The notes under the pieces were generated by a model, which was not told the origin of the DNA, made no database searches, and saw only the letters and a program-made list of their open reading frames with translations. Of a stretch of 64,000 nt of DNA, positions 47,423 to 57,712 are shown piece after piece (positions within the stretch are counted from its first letter, which is position 1; each line of letters opens with the position of its first letter). A program made the position numbers and the translations under genes. Source of the stretch: Rhodothermales bacterium (GTDB lineage Bacteria > Bacteroidota > Rhodothermia > Rhodothermales > Bin80); contig CATQHT010000003.1 in NCBI GenBank assembly GCA_958296045.1, positions 2,316,501-2,380,500 of the forward strand, given 5' to 3'.

Positions 47423-49164
47423 CGCGAGAAAGGCGGGGAAGTACCCCGTCAGGTACGAGTCGTCGAAGTCGAACGAAAGTGAACCGTCGAAGACGTGTCG
47501 AAAGCGATAGACGATGTCAAAACCAGGGTAGGAATCCGTCCCTGGGACGAGGTCGGAGGGGTCCTGAAGCTTGTCCGATCGGCATCCGGCATAAAGGCGG
47601 CGAGAGCGCGACTCAGGCCCTTGCGTGGAACGTGAGAACCTGTCGGAGTGATGCTAAGGGAGCCTGGCAAGTGGGCAATACCCACAAGTCATTGAGTACC
47701 AATGCACTCCACAGGGGCGGACTGTCTCGTAGTAGTGATGATGATCCTGTAATGGGATCGGAGCGAAGGGGACAGCTCGTGCTGCTGACATCATCAGAAC
47801 AACTCAAAAGGGGAGGACTCAGATGAAGAAAGCAAAGCCGTTTCCAGTCTCCCAAGCTCAGGTCTGGGAGGCATGGAAGCGGGTGAAGAGGAACCAAGGT
47901 GGAGCGGGAGTGGATGGCATGACCCTTGCCGACTTTGAAGCTAATCTAGAGGACAACCTCTATAAGCTTTGGAATCGTATGGCATCGGGTAGCTACCACC
48001 CCAAGCCGGTACGACGGGTGGACATACCCAAGGCGGATGGGAGTACTCGTCCGTTAGGGATTCCCACGGTGACGGATCGGATTGCCCAGATGGTAGCGAA
48101 GATGGCGTTGGAGGAGGATATGGAACGCGAGTTTCATGAAGACTCGTACGGTTATCGGCCGGGAAAGTCAGCGCATGATGCCCTGAAGAAGACACGTAAG
48201 CGCTGCTGGGACAGAGCGTGGGTGTTGGACCTGGATATCAAGGCGTTCTTTGACACGATTGACCATACGCTGTTGATGCGTGCTGTACGGAAACATACGA
48301 GCGAGAAGTGGCTGCTGCTATATATTCAGCGGTGGTTGACGGCTCCGGTCGTGATGCCCGATGGCGAGGAGGCAGAGCGGACCATAGGCACCCCGCAAGG
48401 GGGCGTAATCAGTCCGATTCTGGCGAATCTGTTTCTACACTACGCCTTTGACAAGTGGATGACGATCTATTTTCCGACGATACCCTTTGAGCGGTATGCG
48501 GACGACATAGTCTGTCACTGCCATACGGAGCGCCAAGCACGCAATCTATGGGCAGCACTGGAGCGCCGCTTTGCGAAGTGTGCGCTGTCGCTGCATCCTG
48601 AGAAGACCCGGATAGTGTACTGCAAGCAGTCCAACCGGAAGGGTAACTATCCTGACGTCTCGTTCACCTTTTTAGGCTTTACGTTTAGGCCACGAAGAGT
48701 GAAATCCCGAGGCGGAAGGCTATTCACAGGGTATACGCCTGCCATCAGCCGAAAAGCCGCAAAGGCCATTCGGCAAGATGTGCGTAGCTGGCGCCTGTGT
48801 CGGCAGACCTCAAGCAGGATGGAGGATCTCGCACGGCACTACAATGCTAAGATACGCGGATGGCTGAACTACTACGGGGCCCACAGCAAGTGGATCCTGT
48901 ACTATGTGCTGCAATCCATAGATGGCCATCTGGTGGCATGGGCCCGACGCAAATACAAGCGGCTGCGGCGCAGCAAGCGCCGCGGATACCGCTGGCTAAG
49001 GTCTATGGCCTACCGAAACCCGCACCTGTTTGCTCACTGGCTGGAGCTCCACGGACCCTCTTTATTCAAATCCAGGCGGCTGCACGAGAAGAGCCGTGTG
49101 AGGTGAGAGTCTCACGCACGGTTCTGTGAGAGCCTGGAGGTGAGATTCCCCCAGGCTACTTGAC
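47423..49164 (+). mobile_element. Group II intron lineage B, with IEP
   Basis: Domain I-III sequence of ~400 nt, a maturase ORF (47823-49106), domain V GAGCCGTGTGAGGTGAGAGT ... CGCACGGTTCTGTGA and domain VI ending CTACTTGAC at 49164 (AC terminus). The 5' end is joined to lineage A domain VI (CTACCGCGAGAAAGGCGGGG) and lacks a clear GTGCG. The same junction occurs at 45688. The copy may therefore be 5'-truncated by a few bases. Confidence 0.8.
47823..49106 (+). CDS. Group II intron reverse transcriptase/maturase, lineage B
   Basis: A 427-aa protein of the bacterial class D-like type. Visible: NQGGAGVDGMTLADFEANLE, DGSTRPLGIPTVTDRIAQ, DSYGYRPGKSAHDAL, DLDIKAFFDTIDH, GTPQGGVISPILANLFLHYA and the YADD active site in FERYADDIVCHC. 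The X domain contains KIRGWLNYYGAHS, and the protein ends without an HNH domain. It starts at ATG 47823 after GGGGAGGACTCAG. It is clearly distinct from the lineage A proteins and has no intact twin in the window. Confidence 0.92.
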   Translation: MKKAKPFPVSQAQVWEAWKRVKRNQGGAGVDGMTLADFEANLEDNLYKLWNRMASGSYHPKPVRRVDIPKADGSTRPLGIPTVTDRIAQMVAKMALEEDMEREFHEDSYGYRPGKSAHDALKKTRKRCWDRAWVLDLDIKAFFDTIDHTLLMRAVRKHTSEKWLLLYIQRWLTAPVVMPDGEEAERTIGTPQGGVISPILANLFLHYAFDKWMTIYFPTIPFERYADDIVCHCHTERQARNLWAALERRFAKCALSLHPEKTRIVYCKQSNRKGNYPDVSFTFLGFTFRPRRVKSRGGRLFTGYTPAISRKAAKAIRQDVRSWRLCRQTSSRMEDLARHYNAKIRGWLNYYGAHSKWILYYVLQSIDGHLVAWARRKYKRLRRSKRRGYRWLRSMAYRNPHLFAHWLELHGPSLFKSRRLHEKSRVR

Positions 49165-49286
49165 GCGACCATGGGCCCGTGCAGGGTATTTCGTATTCTA
49201 TTACTGAACCCTTGCACCCGCGGTGCCGTAACAGAGCTCATGGTGCTGGCCCGGCTGGGCATTGTCGCAATAGGTTGAGACAGGCC

Positions 49287-50480
49287 ATGACTATAAAGCC
49301 TGACGGACTGGCACGCGGCCCCGCGAAGTACTTTCACGGGCGCAGGCGGATTCTGGCCGCCTTCCAAGATCGCTGCGCTCGTGCGTTGAACGCGAAGAGG
49401 GGCACCACCTTCATGATTCAGGGCGCACCGGGCGCGGGTAAGACGGCGCTGACCTACCAAGGCATGGCACTTGCCGAAGCACACGGATGGATTGCAGCAA
49501 GGATTCGCCCCCCGCACTTGTGTGATGCAGTAGAGCTTGCCCAGATACTGCAGGATGACACGGGAATCAAGGGAAAGTTGCGGTATTGGGAAAAGATTGC
49601 ATCTGAAATAGAGGCCATCGGGCCAGTGACAAGGCGGGATGATTTGCAGAGCCTTGCGCTTTCTCGTTCAACGAGCGCGGCACTCGATCTGATCAGGCGG
49701 GTAGGAAGGGAGCGCGGACTTTTGCTCGTTGTTGATGAAGCGCAACATCTGTTTGCTTATCGCGACGCCGACTACTACCCTGAACTTGTAGGGCAACTGA
49801 ATGCGATTCACAATGGTGAAATAGGCGCACCGGTAATGCTTCTGGCGGCCGGGTTGAGCACTTTGGAGGCCGCTTTCGGCGAGTACGGTGTATCCCGGTT
49901 TGATGAGGACTGCAGGATCTACCTGCAGCGGCTGAATCCCGATTCTGCGCGGGCCGTAATTCGCGACTACCTTACCATCAGTGGCGGCGTGCGTGGGCAG
50001 CAGGTAGAACTGCACGATTGGGTGTATAAGCTGGAGCAGCATACGCAACGCTGGCCGGCTCATATTGCGGCCTGGGGGGAGAAGGCTGCGGCCATACTTC
50101 AGGCCAACGGCAGTCGCCTTACCGCCGAAGCGTGGGAGACGTTGGAACGGAGAGGGCGGCAGCGCGACAATGTTTACTATGCCTCTCGCCTTGTCGGTGT
50201 TGCACAAGCAGATATAGATGTGCTGGGCAGGCTGCTCTCCCGCAAGGAAAGGGGTGCAATTCTGTATGAGCGTGAGGTATTCGCTGCTTTAGCAGAAGAC
50301 CGTACCGAGGCTGAGATCAGGCACGTATTTCAGCGCGTTCTGGAAAAGGGCATTCTGGCATACAACCTCGATCGCAATCTCGTGGTACCGATACCGTCCA
50401 TGCACTATTGGCTGTTAAACCGTTACCAGGAGATGCGAAAGAGCATTGCCCCGACCGTGGGAATGGACGTAGAACAATGA
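49287..50480 (+). CDS. Orphan AAA-type ATPase
   Basis: The preferred start is ATG 49287 (MTIKPDGLARGPAKYFHGR), 397 aa; an upstream GTG at 49179 would add 36 unlikely residues. It has Walker A FMIQGAPGAGKTALTYQ, Walker B LLLVVDEAQHLFAY and a sensor-like VMLLAAGLSTLE. The C-terminal region (AEIRHVFQRVLEKGILAY ... MHYWLLNRYQEM) looks like a winged helix. Such STAND/ORC-like ATPases occur as defence or mobile-element accessory proteins, but I cannot assign a partner. The gene begins 122 bp after the lineage B intron 3' end. The frame is intact. Confidence 0.75.
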   Translation: MTIKPDGLARGPAKYFHGRRRILAAFQDRCARALNAKRGTTFMIQGAPGAGKTALTYQGMALAEAHGWIAARIRPPHLCDAVELAQILQDDTGIKGKLRYWEKIASEIEAIGPVTRRDDLQSLALSRSTSAALDLIRRVGRERGLLLVVDEAQHLFAYRDADYYPELVGQLNAIHNGEIGAPVMLLAAGLSTLEAAFGEYGVSRFDEDCRIYLQRLNPDSARAVIRDYLTISGGVRGQQVELHDWVYKLEQHTQRWPAHIAAWGEKAAAILQANGSRLTAEAWETLERRGRQRDNVYYASRLVGVAQADIDVLGRLLSRKERGAILYEREVFAALAEDRTEAEIRHVFQRVLEKGILAYNLDRNLVVPIPSMHYWLLNRYQEMRKSIAPTVGMDVEQ

Positions 50481-50859
50481 CCTGGGGTTATAGGCTATGC
50501 AAGACAATACCGCACCCACGGGGCTGTTGACGGAGATACCCAACTGACTTGGCAGTCCAGGCAATTCTGACGACCGCTCGACGTCCATGGTAGTCAATCC
50601 AGACACCGCCCTTACGCATGTAGGCCGTCAGAGGCCCTATAAGTCCCCGCAGGTGTGGCGGTACACATCTGGCCAGCCCCTAGGAGCAAGTACGTACTCA
50701 TTGCCCATTTGGCCCGGCGACGCCCGTGCAGTACAGCGTGGCGCGCCCAAGTGCAGCAAAGCCAAAGACCTGTGACCTATTAGGCCATTGTACATTTTGT
50801 TGGCACACAGGGAGGTGCTCAGTGCTATGCCGACACCCCTGACAACAACGCTTAGTACC
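50481..50859. other. Gene-free stretch
   Basis: About 380 bases without a supported gene or RNA. Short frames on both strands (e.g. plus 50587-50775) lack recognisable features. Confidence 0.4.
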
Positions 50860-51000
50860 ATGTTGATACACCCGACGATAGAGTAGTCCGAGAAGCTCCG
50901 CTCTTATGGCATGGCCGACGCCTTGCGCGATCGGATGATCCATCCCAGCATTGAACAGGTGACATTCATGGACGGCCGCCTAGCCCTCCCCCTTCGCCTA
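50860..51000 (+). pseudogene. IstB N-terminal relic
   Basis: It reads MLIHPTIE, a stop, then EKLRSYGMADALRDRMIHPS and EQVTFMDGRLALPL. This parallels the first ~50 residues of the intact IstB at 153 (MLLHPTLDKLEQMRLHGMAR). It is cut at ~51000 by the end of the DruA-transposase element. Confidence 0.7.
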
Positions 51001-51223
51001 TTAATCGACTTGACAACACCGTTTGTGTCCGTTACCTTACGGGCATGCAGGGGCCACTTGGGACCTTGGAAACGCTTCGCAGTGCCGTGCCGGAGGTGTC
51101 GGCTACGGTAGCGGCGCACCGTGATAAGAGTCGGCGTGCACTCGCGGGTATAGTGTGCGAGCAATTCCGTTTGGTCGATGCATGTGGCAAGAAGCGGCTG
51201 GTGGGCTGAATGAAGACCCTTAG
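51001..51223 (+). mobile_element. Truncated left end of the DruA-transposase element
   Basis: From ATCGACTTGACAAC to GAAGACCCTTAG this copies the first ~230 bp of the element at 53590 (including the first ~60 codons of its transposase, with a premature TGA). The IS1634 copy 3 begins directly after the TTAG target, which corresponds to an internal site of the element. Confidence 0.8.
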
Positions 51224-53567
51224 CTCGACTTCGTCACTTGTAGTGAAGTGAGAGGTCTGACCTCCCCTGTCCCCGTTTTTTGGGGCGTTTTTCCGGGTGC
51301 TATGGAGCCTTGCTGATTACCGGAGCGGTCGGTGGTGGCTTAGGGGGTGTTCGCCCCTGTCTTGCGTGTCCTTCGTCGTATTGGGGCCCCTTGATCGGGT
51401 CTCATCTGTCCGAATCGGACACAGCTCACGCTACTTCTTCTGGAGTGGGTACGGGCGTAAGGCATGGGGAGCGTCACAGGATTCATGAATCAGGAGGTTT
51501 TTTCAGATCGTTCGGCTCACTGGAGTATTCCTCCTTGCTTCTTGTCGCCGCGGGATCGTAGCTCATGCCCAGACAATGGACGATCCGCTGCAAGCATGGC
51601 GTCAACTTCTGATCCACTTTGAGGACGATATAGCGGTGCTTACTCTTTGGCAGCACCGTGGTAATCCGATGGATCCGGTTGAGTTTGAAGCGGAGCGCAT
51701 TCCAGCTTTCATGGACATGGTTGGCCTTGAGCTTGGTGCGGATCAAATGGGACACGTGGTAGGCCAGCACGGTAATGAACAGATGTCCTTCAATCCGCTC
51801 ATCTTTGCTGTGATAGATGGGCCGTAATCCCAGGTCGGACTTCATGACTCGGAACGTGGCCTCAATCTCCGTGAGCCGCCAGTAGGTGCGCGCAATCTTT
51901 TCGGCAGACCAGGTGGTATGGCTGGTGCTGAGCACATACCCTCCGGTGGCCTGGATTTTTTTCTGATGGGAGGCACGCTTGCTAAACGTGACCGATGCGG
52001 CAAGCTGTGTCCTCTCCTTCTGCTTCACCTCAACCTCATACAGGTGGGCCACCGACGTGTATTTCTCCTGCAGGCGACCGACCTTACGTTCGACTTTCTT
52101 GATATTGTTCAGGCGTCTGGGCACGGGCAGTCCCTCATGGAGGTATTGCAGTGCCGCCTCAAATTGGTCGCATTTGGTCTGCAAAATCTGCTCGTCGGTG
52201 GCCTGCCGGGCTTCACTGTGTACATAGACGCGCACCGCTCCCTCCCCCTCGGGGAGCTTCCAAGCCTGGACTTTCACTTCATTAGCGGTTACAAACTCTT
52301 GATCGGGTGCCTGGGTGGGCACAGGAGGCACCCTTTTTCGCTCCACACAGATCCAGGTTGTTTTCCTTCAAGTACGCCAGATTTGCTTCGGTGGCAATAC
52401 CGGCATCCATGATGACGGTGGGCGTCGCTCCGTTCAGGTTCTCTATGGCCTTTTGGAGCGTAGCCGGCTCGCTCGCGTTGCCAGGTAGAATCTCCACACT
52501 GCGCACCAATCCCGAGGCATCGAGCGTCAGCGCCAGCGTGACCAGTGGACAATCGCTCCGCTTCTCTTTGCTGCGCCCACGACGAAGGAGCTCTCCTTTC
52601 TGCGGACCGTGATAGAAGGCATTTGTCAGGTCATAAAACACGATCGTTTCGTCAAAATCCAACACCCTCTTTGTGTTTCCAAAGAGGCGGTTCATGATCT
52701 CATGCCGGTGCTTGTGCAACCGGTCTGAGCATCGGTACAGCATGCTCAGACTTGGCTCCTGGAGGTTCAGCAGCTCCAGGATACTGGAGGCCTCCGTCAT
52801 CCACTTATGGGTGCGCCGTTCACTGCCGGGACAGAGCATGCGTCCGGCGATCAACGCACAGGCGAGTTTGATATGATTTTCGGGAAACTCGAGTTCACGC
52901 AAGAGTTCTTCCATGCCCAGCAGTTCGAGCGCTTGCAGCGCTAGGCGCTCGCCTCCGACGGTCTTGGCGTCGGGGTTGTAGACCTTGTCTGTAAGAATGG
53001 TGTCGCGACCATCCGGGTGTTTTGCATTGATGTCAAAGCCTTGGTCCAGAAGTCGTTTGACGATATCATCGACCGCGCTCTTCAGGTGCTCATCCTCTTC
53101 CTGTACGGGGATGCACGCTTGTCCTTTCAGTCGGGCAGTGACCTGCTTGGCGAGTTCGGGCCAGTCTTGCTTAGGGATACTGAAATCCCGTCCGAGGTTG
53201 AGTAGGGTACGGTGGGTGGATTGTCCTTCGACGCGTACGGATTGAAGGAGCGCGAATGAGGTTCGCACCTGGCCGTTTTTGCGGCGGTAATTAGAGGCTC
53301 GTACGAAGATGGCGCTGCGCGTCTGGTCCGGGGTGGTGTTACGGCGCCGATCGCGGCGCGTTCCCGGAGGCCCTATCTATTTCACTACAACGCGATCGGC
53401 GACAATATCGACGAACAACGGCGCTGAAATCGGCCCGCTAGGAGGAAAACGAAGAAAAACGAGGCCCCGCCGTCAGCCTGAGTGACAAAGATGGCCGAAA
53501 TCGGCCCTCCAGGCGGATAATTGAGGGCGAACGAGGCCCCGCCGTCAGCCCGAGTGCCAAAGATGGG
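51224..53567 (-). mobile_element. IS1634-family insertion sequence, copy 3
   Basis: A 2,344-bp element with ends CTCGACTTCGTCACT and the complement of CCCATCTTTGGCACT, and a matching 4-bp target repeat TTAG (51220-51223 and 53568-53571). It was inserted into a copy of the DruA-transposase element. The right end contains two imperfect ~75-bp tandem repeats (about 53418-53492 and 53493-53567, each ending GTCAGCC.GAGTG.CAAAGATG). Confidence 0.85.
51483..53268 (-). pseudogene. IS1634-family transposase, frameshifted (copy 3)
   Basis: The N-terminal part (RTSFALLQSVRVEGQSTHRT ... VIMDAGIATEANLAYLKENN) loses frame near 52360, where five bases seem deleted relative to copy 1. It resumes as ERKRVPPVPTQAPDQEF to YWRLTEIEATFRVMKSDL and the C-terminus. 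All catalytic blocks are present across the two frames. No ATG precedes FVRASNYRRKNGQ, so the start is unclear. Confidence 0.85.
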
Positions 53568-53589
53568 TTAGGGCTCCCCTTCGAGTATC

Positions 53590-56232
53590 AATCGACTTGA
53601 CAACCACGTTTGTGTCCGTTACCTTACGGGCATGCAGGGGCCACTCGGGATCTTGGAAACGCTTCGCAGAGCCGTGCCGGAGGTGTCGGCTACGGTAGCG
53701 GCGCATCGTGATAAGAGTCGGCGTGCGCTCGCGGGTATGGTGTGCGATCAATTCCGCTTGGTCGATGCACGTGGCGAGAAGCGGCTGGCGGGCTGCATGA
53801 AGGCCCTTAGGGTGCTGCATTCTGAAGAGCAGATTGCTTTACCCCCTCCACAGGTGAAGCTTCCAATCGCCAAGCCACGGCTATTGGGTAAACCGGTACC
53901 AGAGGCGGTGGACGTTCCGGCTGATGTGCGCGAGATCGAGGATTTCGAGATCGTCCGAGTAGACAGCGCACAAGATCGCGCCATCTGGAATACGCTCATG
54001 GACGAAGAGCATCCGCGGGGGGTGACCACCTTTGCGGGAGCACAAATGCGCTACCTAATTAAGAGCGCCCACGGTTATCTGGGGGCGGTCGGTTTCTCTG
54101 CCGCTGCGCTTTATCTCAAGGCGCGGGACCGGTGGATGGCCTGGAGTCATGAGCAGCGCAGCGGCCATCTTAAGCGCGTAGTGAACCTGAGTCGTTTTCT
54201 GATTCGTCCAAGTGTTCGGTGCAAGAATCTGGCGAGCTTCGTGCTGGGTCGCGTGTTTCGGCGATTGTCCTCCGACTTCATGGCCCGGTATAAGTATGTA
54301 CCTTACGTGGTAGAGACCTTCGTGGGTCCACGTTACGAGGGTACGTGTTTCAAGGCAGCAGGCTTCCAATACTTAGGTCTCACCCTGGGGCGCGGTCGGC
54401 ATGCACCGAGCGGCGTGGGAAAGCATTCACGGAAGAAGGTATTCGCCTATGAACTGGATCCTGCGTGGCGCGATCGTCTGGGCGTACCGCATGTGGAATT
54501 GCGACCCCGGCTGGAGGTGGGCGCTGGGCTGGCGAGCGACTCTTGGGCGGAACAGGAATTCGGCGGTGCAGAGTTGGGCCATATTCGGCGCACCGCCCGT
54601 CTGGTAAAGAGCGCGGCACTAGTAGCAAAAACGATGGGAAAGCCCGTAACCACGGTTCCCAACCGAGACTTAGCTGCTGTAAGGGGATATTGGCGATTCA
54701 TCGAGAAGGCCGATAGGTTCGGCATCACACCTGCGAAGATACTGGCGCCGCACCGGCAGCGGACCATTGAGCGGATGCGCACCCAGAAAACGGTGCTGTG
54801 CGTGCAGGATGGTACAGACATTAGTTACAGCACACGTCCGCAGTGCGACGGATTGGAAGTAATCGGTAGTAACCAGACCAAGGCACAGGCGCGCGGCGTA
54901 CATCTGCACGCGACCCTGGCGTTGAACGACGAGGGATTGCCCTTGGGAGTATTACGGTGTTCGTACAGAAAAAAGGAAGGGCAAACCACGACGCATCAAT
55001 GGATTGACGGGCTTCGCGACATAGATGAGGCTGCACAGACGCTGCCGCGCAAGACGCGCGTGCTTAGCGTGATGGACCGGGAAGCGGATGCATTCGAGAT
55101 CTTTGCGGCGCAGCGCACTTTGAAGCGGACCGATGTGCTGATTCGGGCCAAACACGATCGGAATCTGGGTAAGAACCATGATCGCCTGTTTAAAGCCATG
55201 CGCCGTGGACCTGCTGCCGGTGTGCTGGAGCTCTTGGTAGAGCGTCTGAGTCTTCGGGCGAAGTCTGGTCGGATCACGCACAAGGGCCGTCCGAAGCGTA
55301 ATGCACGCATGGAGGTGCGTTTTCGCCAAGTGAGGCTGCCAGCAACAGGCGGGTTTGCCGAAGATCCCGTGAAGGTCTCCGCGGTCCACGTTCGTGAGAT
55401 AGCACCGCCCAAAGGTGCAGATCGGATTGAGTGGTTTCTGCTAACCACCGTGGAGGTTACCTCACTACAGGAGGCAGAGCAGATACTGGAATACTACACC
55501 CTGCGCTGGCGCGTGGAGGACACCTTTCGGGTACTCAAGACGGGTTGCCGCGTCGAAAAGCTGCGCATGCAGCAGGCAGAGAACCTGCACCGAGCAATAA
55601 CGCTGCATATCGTCACGTCCTGGCGGCTCATGCTCATGACGCTGTTGGGGCGTGTGACTGCCAACATGGACGCGGAAGTGATTTTCACGGACGCGGAGAT
55701 GCATATGTTGCGGGTCTATGCCCGCAATTACGACCTTCCCGAACTCAAGGACCTCGCCTCGGGAATTTTGTTGATGGCGATGATGGGCGGCTACATGAAC
55801 CGAAAGCACGACCCGCCGCCTGGGCACGAAATCATGTGGCGTGGGTACGCAAGTCTGCAGATGCGCGCCATAGCCTACGAAGAACTCGGAGCGATTTACG
55901 ACCTTGTGGAGCGCCAGCCACCATAGCGCATGGCGTAAGGCTCGGCAATCTCAATGGTTTCGCTCACCGCACGCTCCGCAAGGTGCATGCCCGCAAAGCG
56001 AGGGGAATATACGCGCCCGTCGCGGTCGGCGCATACACCCTTAACTCACGCTCGCTACGCGAATAGCCTTGACCCTTCGCATCTACCACTTAGAATAGCG
56101 TAACATTCACCTCCAGCGTGAAGCTCCGGCCTCCCGCTACGAGGGCTATGCTATTCTTGTCGGGTAACCGCGTGGTGAAGGGCCAAACTCTGCCCGCCCT
56201 ATGCACCTTGAGGGCTCGTTGTCAAGCTGCTT
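53590..56232 (+). mobile_element. IS4-like element encoding a DruA-transposase fusion
   Basis: About 2.64 kb with inverted ends sharing CTTGACAAC (left ATCGACTTGACAAC near 53591; right complement AGCAGCTTGACAAC near 56232). It has one long transposase gene and ~300 bp of non-coding right end. A truncated second left end is present at 51001-51223. Target repeats were not identified with confidence. Confidence 0.7.
53632..55926 (+). CDS. IS4/Tn5-type transposase with N-terminal DruA-like (DUF4338) domain
   Basis: A 764-aa fusion. Residues ~100-270 resemble DUF4338, the DruA domain of Druantia anti-phage systems (WNTLMDEEHPRGVTTFAGAQ, RYLIKSAHGYLGAVGFSAAA, VPYVVETFVGPRYEGTCFKA, AGFQYLGLTLGRGR). 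From ~300 comes a Tn5-type transposase: DNA-binding region SWAEQEFGGAELGHIRRTAR, first Asp VQDGTDISY, second Asp VMDREADAFEIF and the YREK-type block YYTLRWRVEDTFRVLKTG. A normal Tn5 transposase has ~475 aa. The start is ATG 53632. The frame is intact. Confidence 0.85.
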   Translation: MQGPLGILETLRRAVPEVSATVAAHRDKSRRALAGMVCDQFRLVDARGEKRLAGCMKALRVLHSEEQIALPPPQVKLPIAKPRLLGKPVPEAVDVPADVREIEDFEIVRVDSAQDRAIWNTLMDEEHPRGVTTFAGAQMRYLIKSAHGYLGAVGFSAAALYLKARDRWMAWSHEQRSGHLKRVVNLSRFLIRPSVRCKNLASFVLGRVFRRLSSDFMARYKYVPYVVETFVGPRYEGTCFKAAGFQYLGLTLGRGRHAPSGVGKHSRKKVFAYELDPAWRDRLGVPHVELRPRLEVGAGLASDSWAEQEFGGAELGHIRRTARLVKSAALVAKTMGKPVTTVPNRDLAAVRGYWRFIEKADRFGITPAKILAPHRQRTIERMRTQKTVLCVQDGTDISYSTRPQCDGLEVIGSNQTKAQARGVHLHATLALNDEGLPLGVLRCSYRKKEGQTTTHQWIDGLRDIDEAAQTLPRKTRVLSVMDREADAFEIFAAQRTLKRTDVLIRAKHDRNLGKNHDRLFKAMRRGPAAGVLELLVERLSLRAKSGRITHKGRPKRNARMEVRFRQVRLPATGGFAEDPVKVSAVHVREIAPPKGADRIEWFLLTTVEVTSLQEAEQILEYYTLRWRVEDTFRVLKTGCRVEKLRMQQAENLHRAITLHIVTSWRLMLMTLLGRVTANMDAEVIFTDAEMHMLRVYARNYDLPELKDLASGILLMAMMGGYMNRKHDPPPGHEIMWRGYASLQMRAIAYEELGAIYDLVERQPP

Positions 56233-57700
56233 GAGTGATTACCGGGTAGGCCTAGCCTGAATTTCCACGGCGGTGAGTTTATGTGAATGTCAGCGGCAAG
56301 CCATGCTGTGGCGCATCGCAGCTGCAGTTCTTCGGTTATGGGGCGTGAAGGCTTGTACTAGCACGAATTCTGTGTCGGCGGCCGCTTCGTAGTGAGTTTA
56401 AGCGAGGAAGTGCTCCGAGACCTGGGGTAGTTGATGATCGTTGAAGCCACCGCTGGTATATGTAGATTGCTGTGCTCTACTCATGGTTGCGCGAACGCAG
56501 TCTTAGCTTAGTGCTTGTCGGATCGTAAGGTCTTGCGGGCTTCTGAGGATCCGAAGCAGGTTTGGGGGCTGGGTAAGGGATCGATGTGGACGCTGGTCTG
56601 AACGGTATCAGGGGTTGCAAGCGCACGGATCAGCTAAATCTGACCTTCAAGCAGGGCTAGTTTGCTCCTGGCAGGGCAGAATGGATACAGCCCATACCGA
56701 CGGGTCAGAGCCTTCCTTGCCGTAGGAGCGTGCCATCCACAAACAGGGACTACAGGCCGCGCAACACCGCGGCGATATCGTCTCTTGACTTGGGGTCCAG
56801 CTTAATCTCCCCAATCGGTGTGTTTTACCTGTCTGCATTGGTCTAAAGGATGGCTCGCATGCGAATGACTTGGACGAACTTGTGCGTGTTCAGGGCCCAC
56901 AATCGCGATTCTGGCCGACAACAGTTGGATCTGAACCGACATTCGCGGTATCAAGCTTGGGTTCTGCATGGATTTCCCGATGGGCTCAACGGCCCATTAG
57001 ACTGCAGACCATTGCCTTTTGGCGTTTTGTATCCCTGGATGACTCTCACATGATCTCTGCCGCAACGTAGGCACCGGTTTTCTGACAAGAACGAGCTTAG
57101 CCGGGTCGCGGCAGGCATTATCGTATTCCATAGTCGGCGTGTTCCGCGTCTCCGTGCCTGCGGACAGGGTAGTGAACACGCCACACGGGCACATTGCAGT
57201 GGGAATTAGCGCACCGTTTAACCAGGATTGGGCGTTTCTTCGGGAGCCTACCGGAGTGCACCCTCGCAGCGAGGGAAGCTGCGAGGCACGAGGATGTCGT
57301 GCACTACGCATCGCTTAGGCTGCGCGCTACGTTGATTTGGCTTGCTGATGTGGAGTCTTGGTGATGCGGTTTTCTTATGGGGGTTCTAGTCTGTGCGGTT
57401 GCTTCGGGTGGCTCAGAATGCGGTGGTAGCCCTACGTGCCGCGCTGGGGGGCCAACCACGCCATGTATGAGGGCATGGACATGCGGCATGTGGGCCCATC
57501 GTATAATGAGCGACGCGGATGGATGTCAAAGACACATCTATTACGAGGTCGTTAGGTAATATTGTCCACGCTGTTAGTAGTATCAAGCTTACCTACCGCA
57601 GTCCGCGTAAATTCGGTGGTTATGCACATATTCTGACGCAGTCGCGGGCTGACTTGCATTCATCATACCATATTAGTATAGTGGAGAGTATTACCTAACA
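56233..57700. other. Long stretch with only a transposase relic
   Basis: No intact gene was found in ~1.45 kb. A short minus-strand segment (about 56757-56815) reads GEIKLDPKSRDDIAAVLRGL followed by a stop, which resembles the N-terminal region of a transposase group (KLDP(R/K)SRDDIP.LLRGLQ). The remainder shows no coding signature, tRNA or known motif except the inverted repeat at 57551/57689. Confidence 0.45.
57551..57699. repeat. 11-bp inverted repeat upstream of a transposase
   Basis: GTTAGGTAATA (57551-57561) and its exact complement TATTACCTAAC (57689-57699) flank 127 bp that are AT-rich compared with the surroundings. The right arm ends 13 bp before the ATG at 57713. It could be a terminal repeat pair, the left end of the IS with an internal copy, or a transposase binding site. 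Confidence 0.5.
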
Positions 57701-57712
57701 ACGTCTATACCG

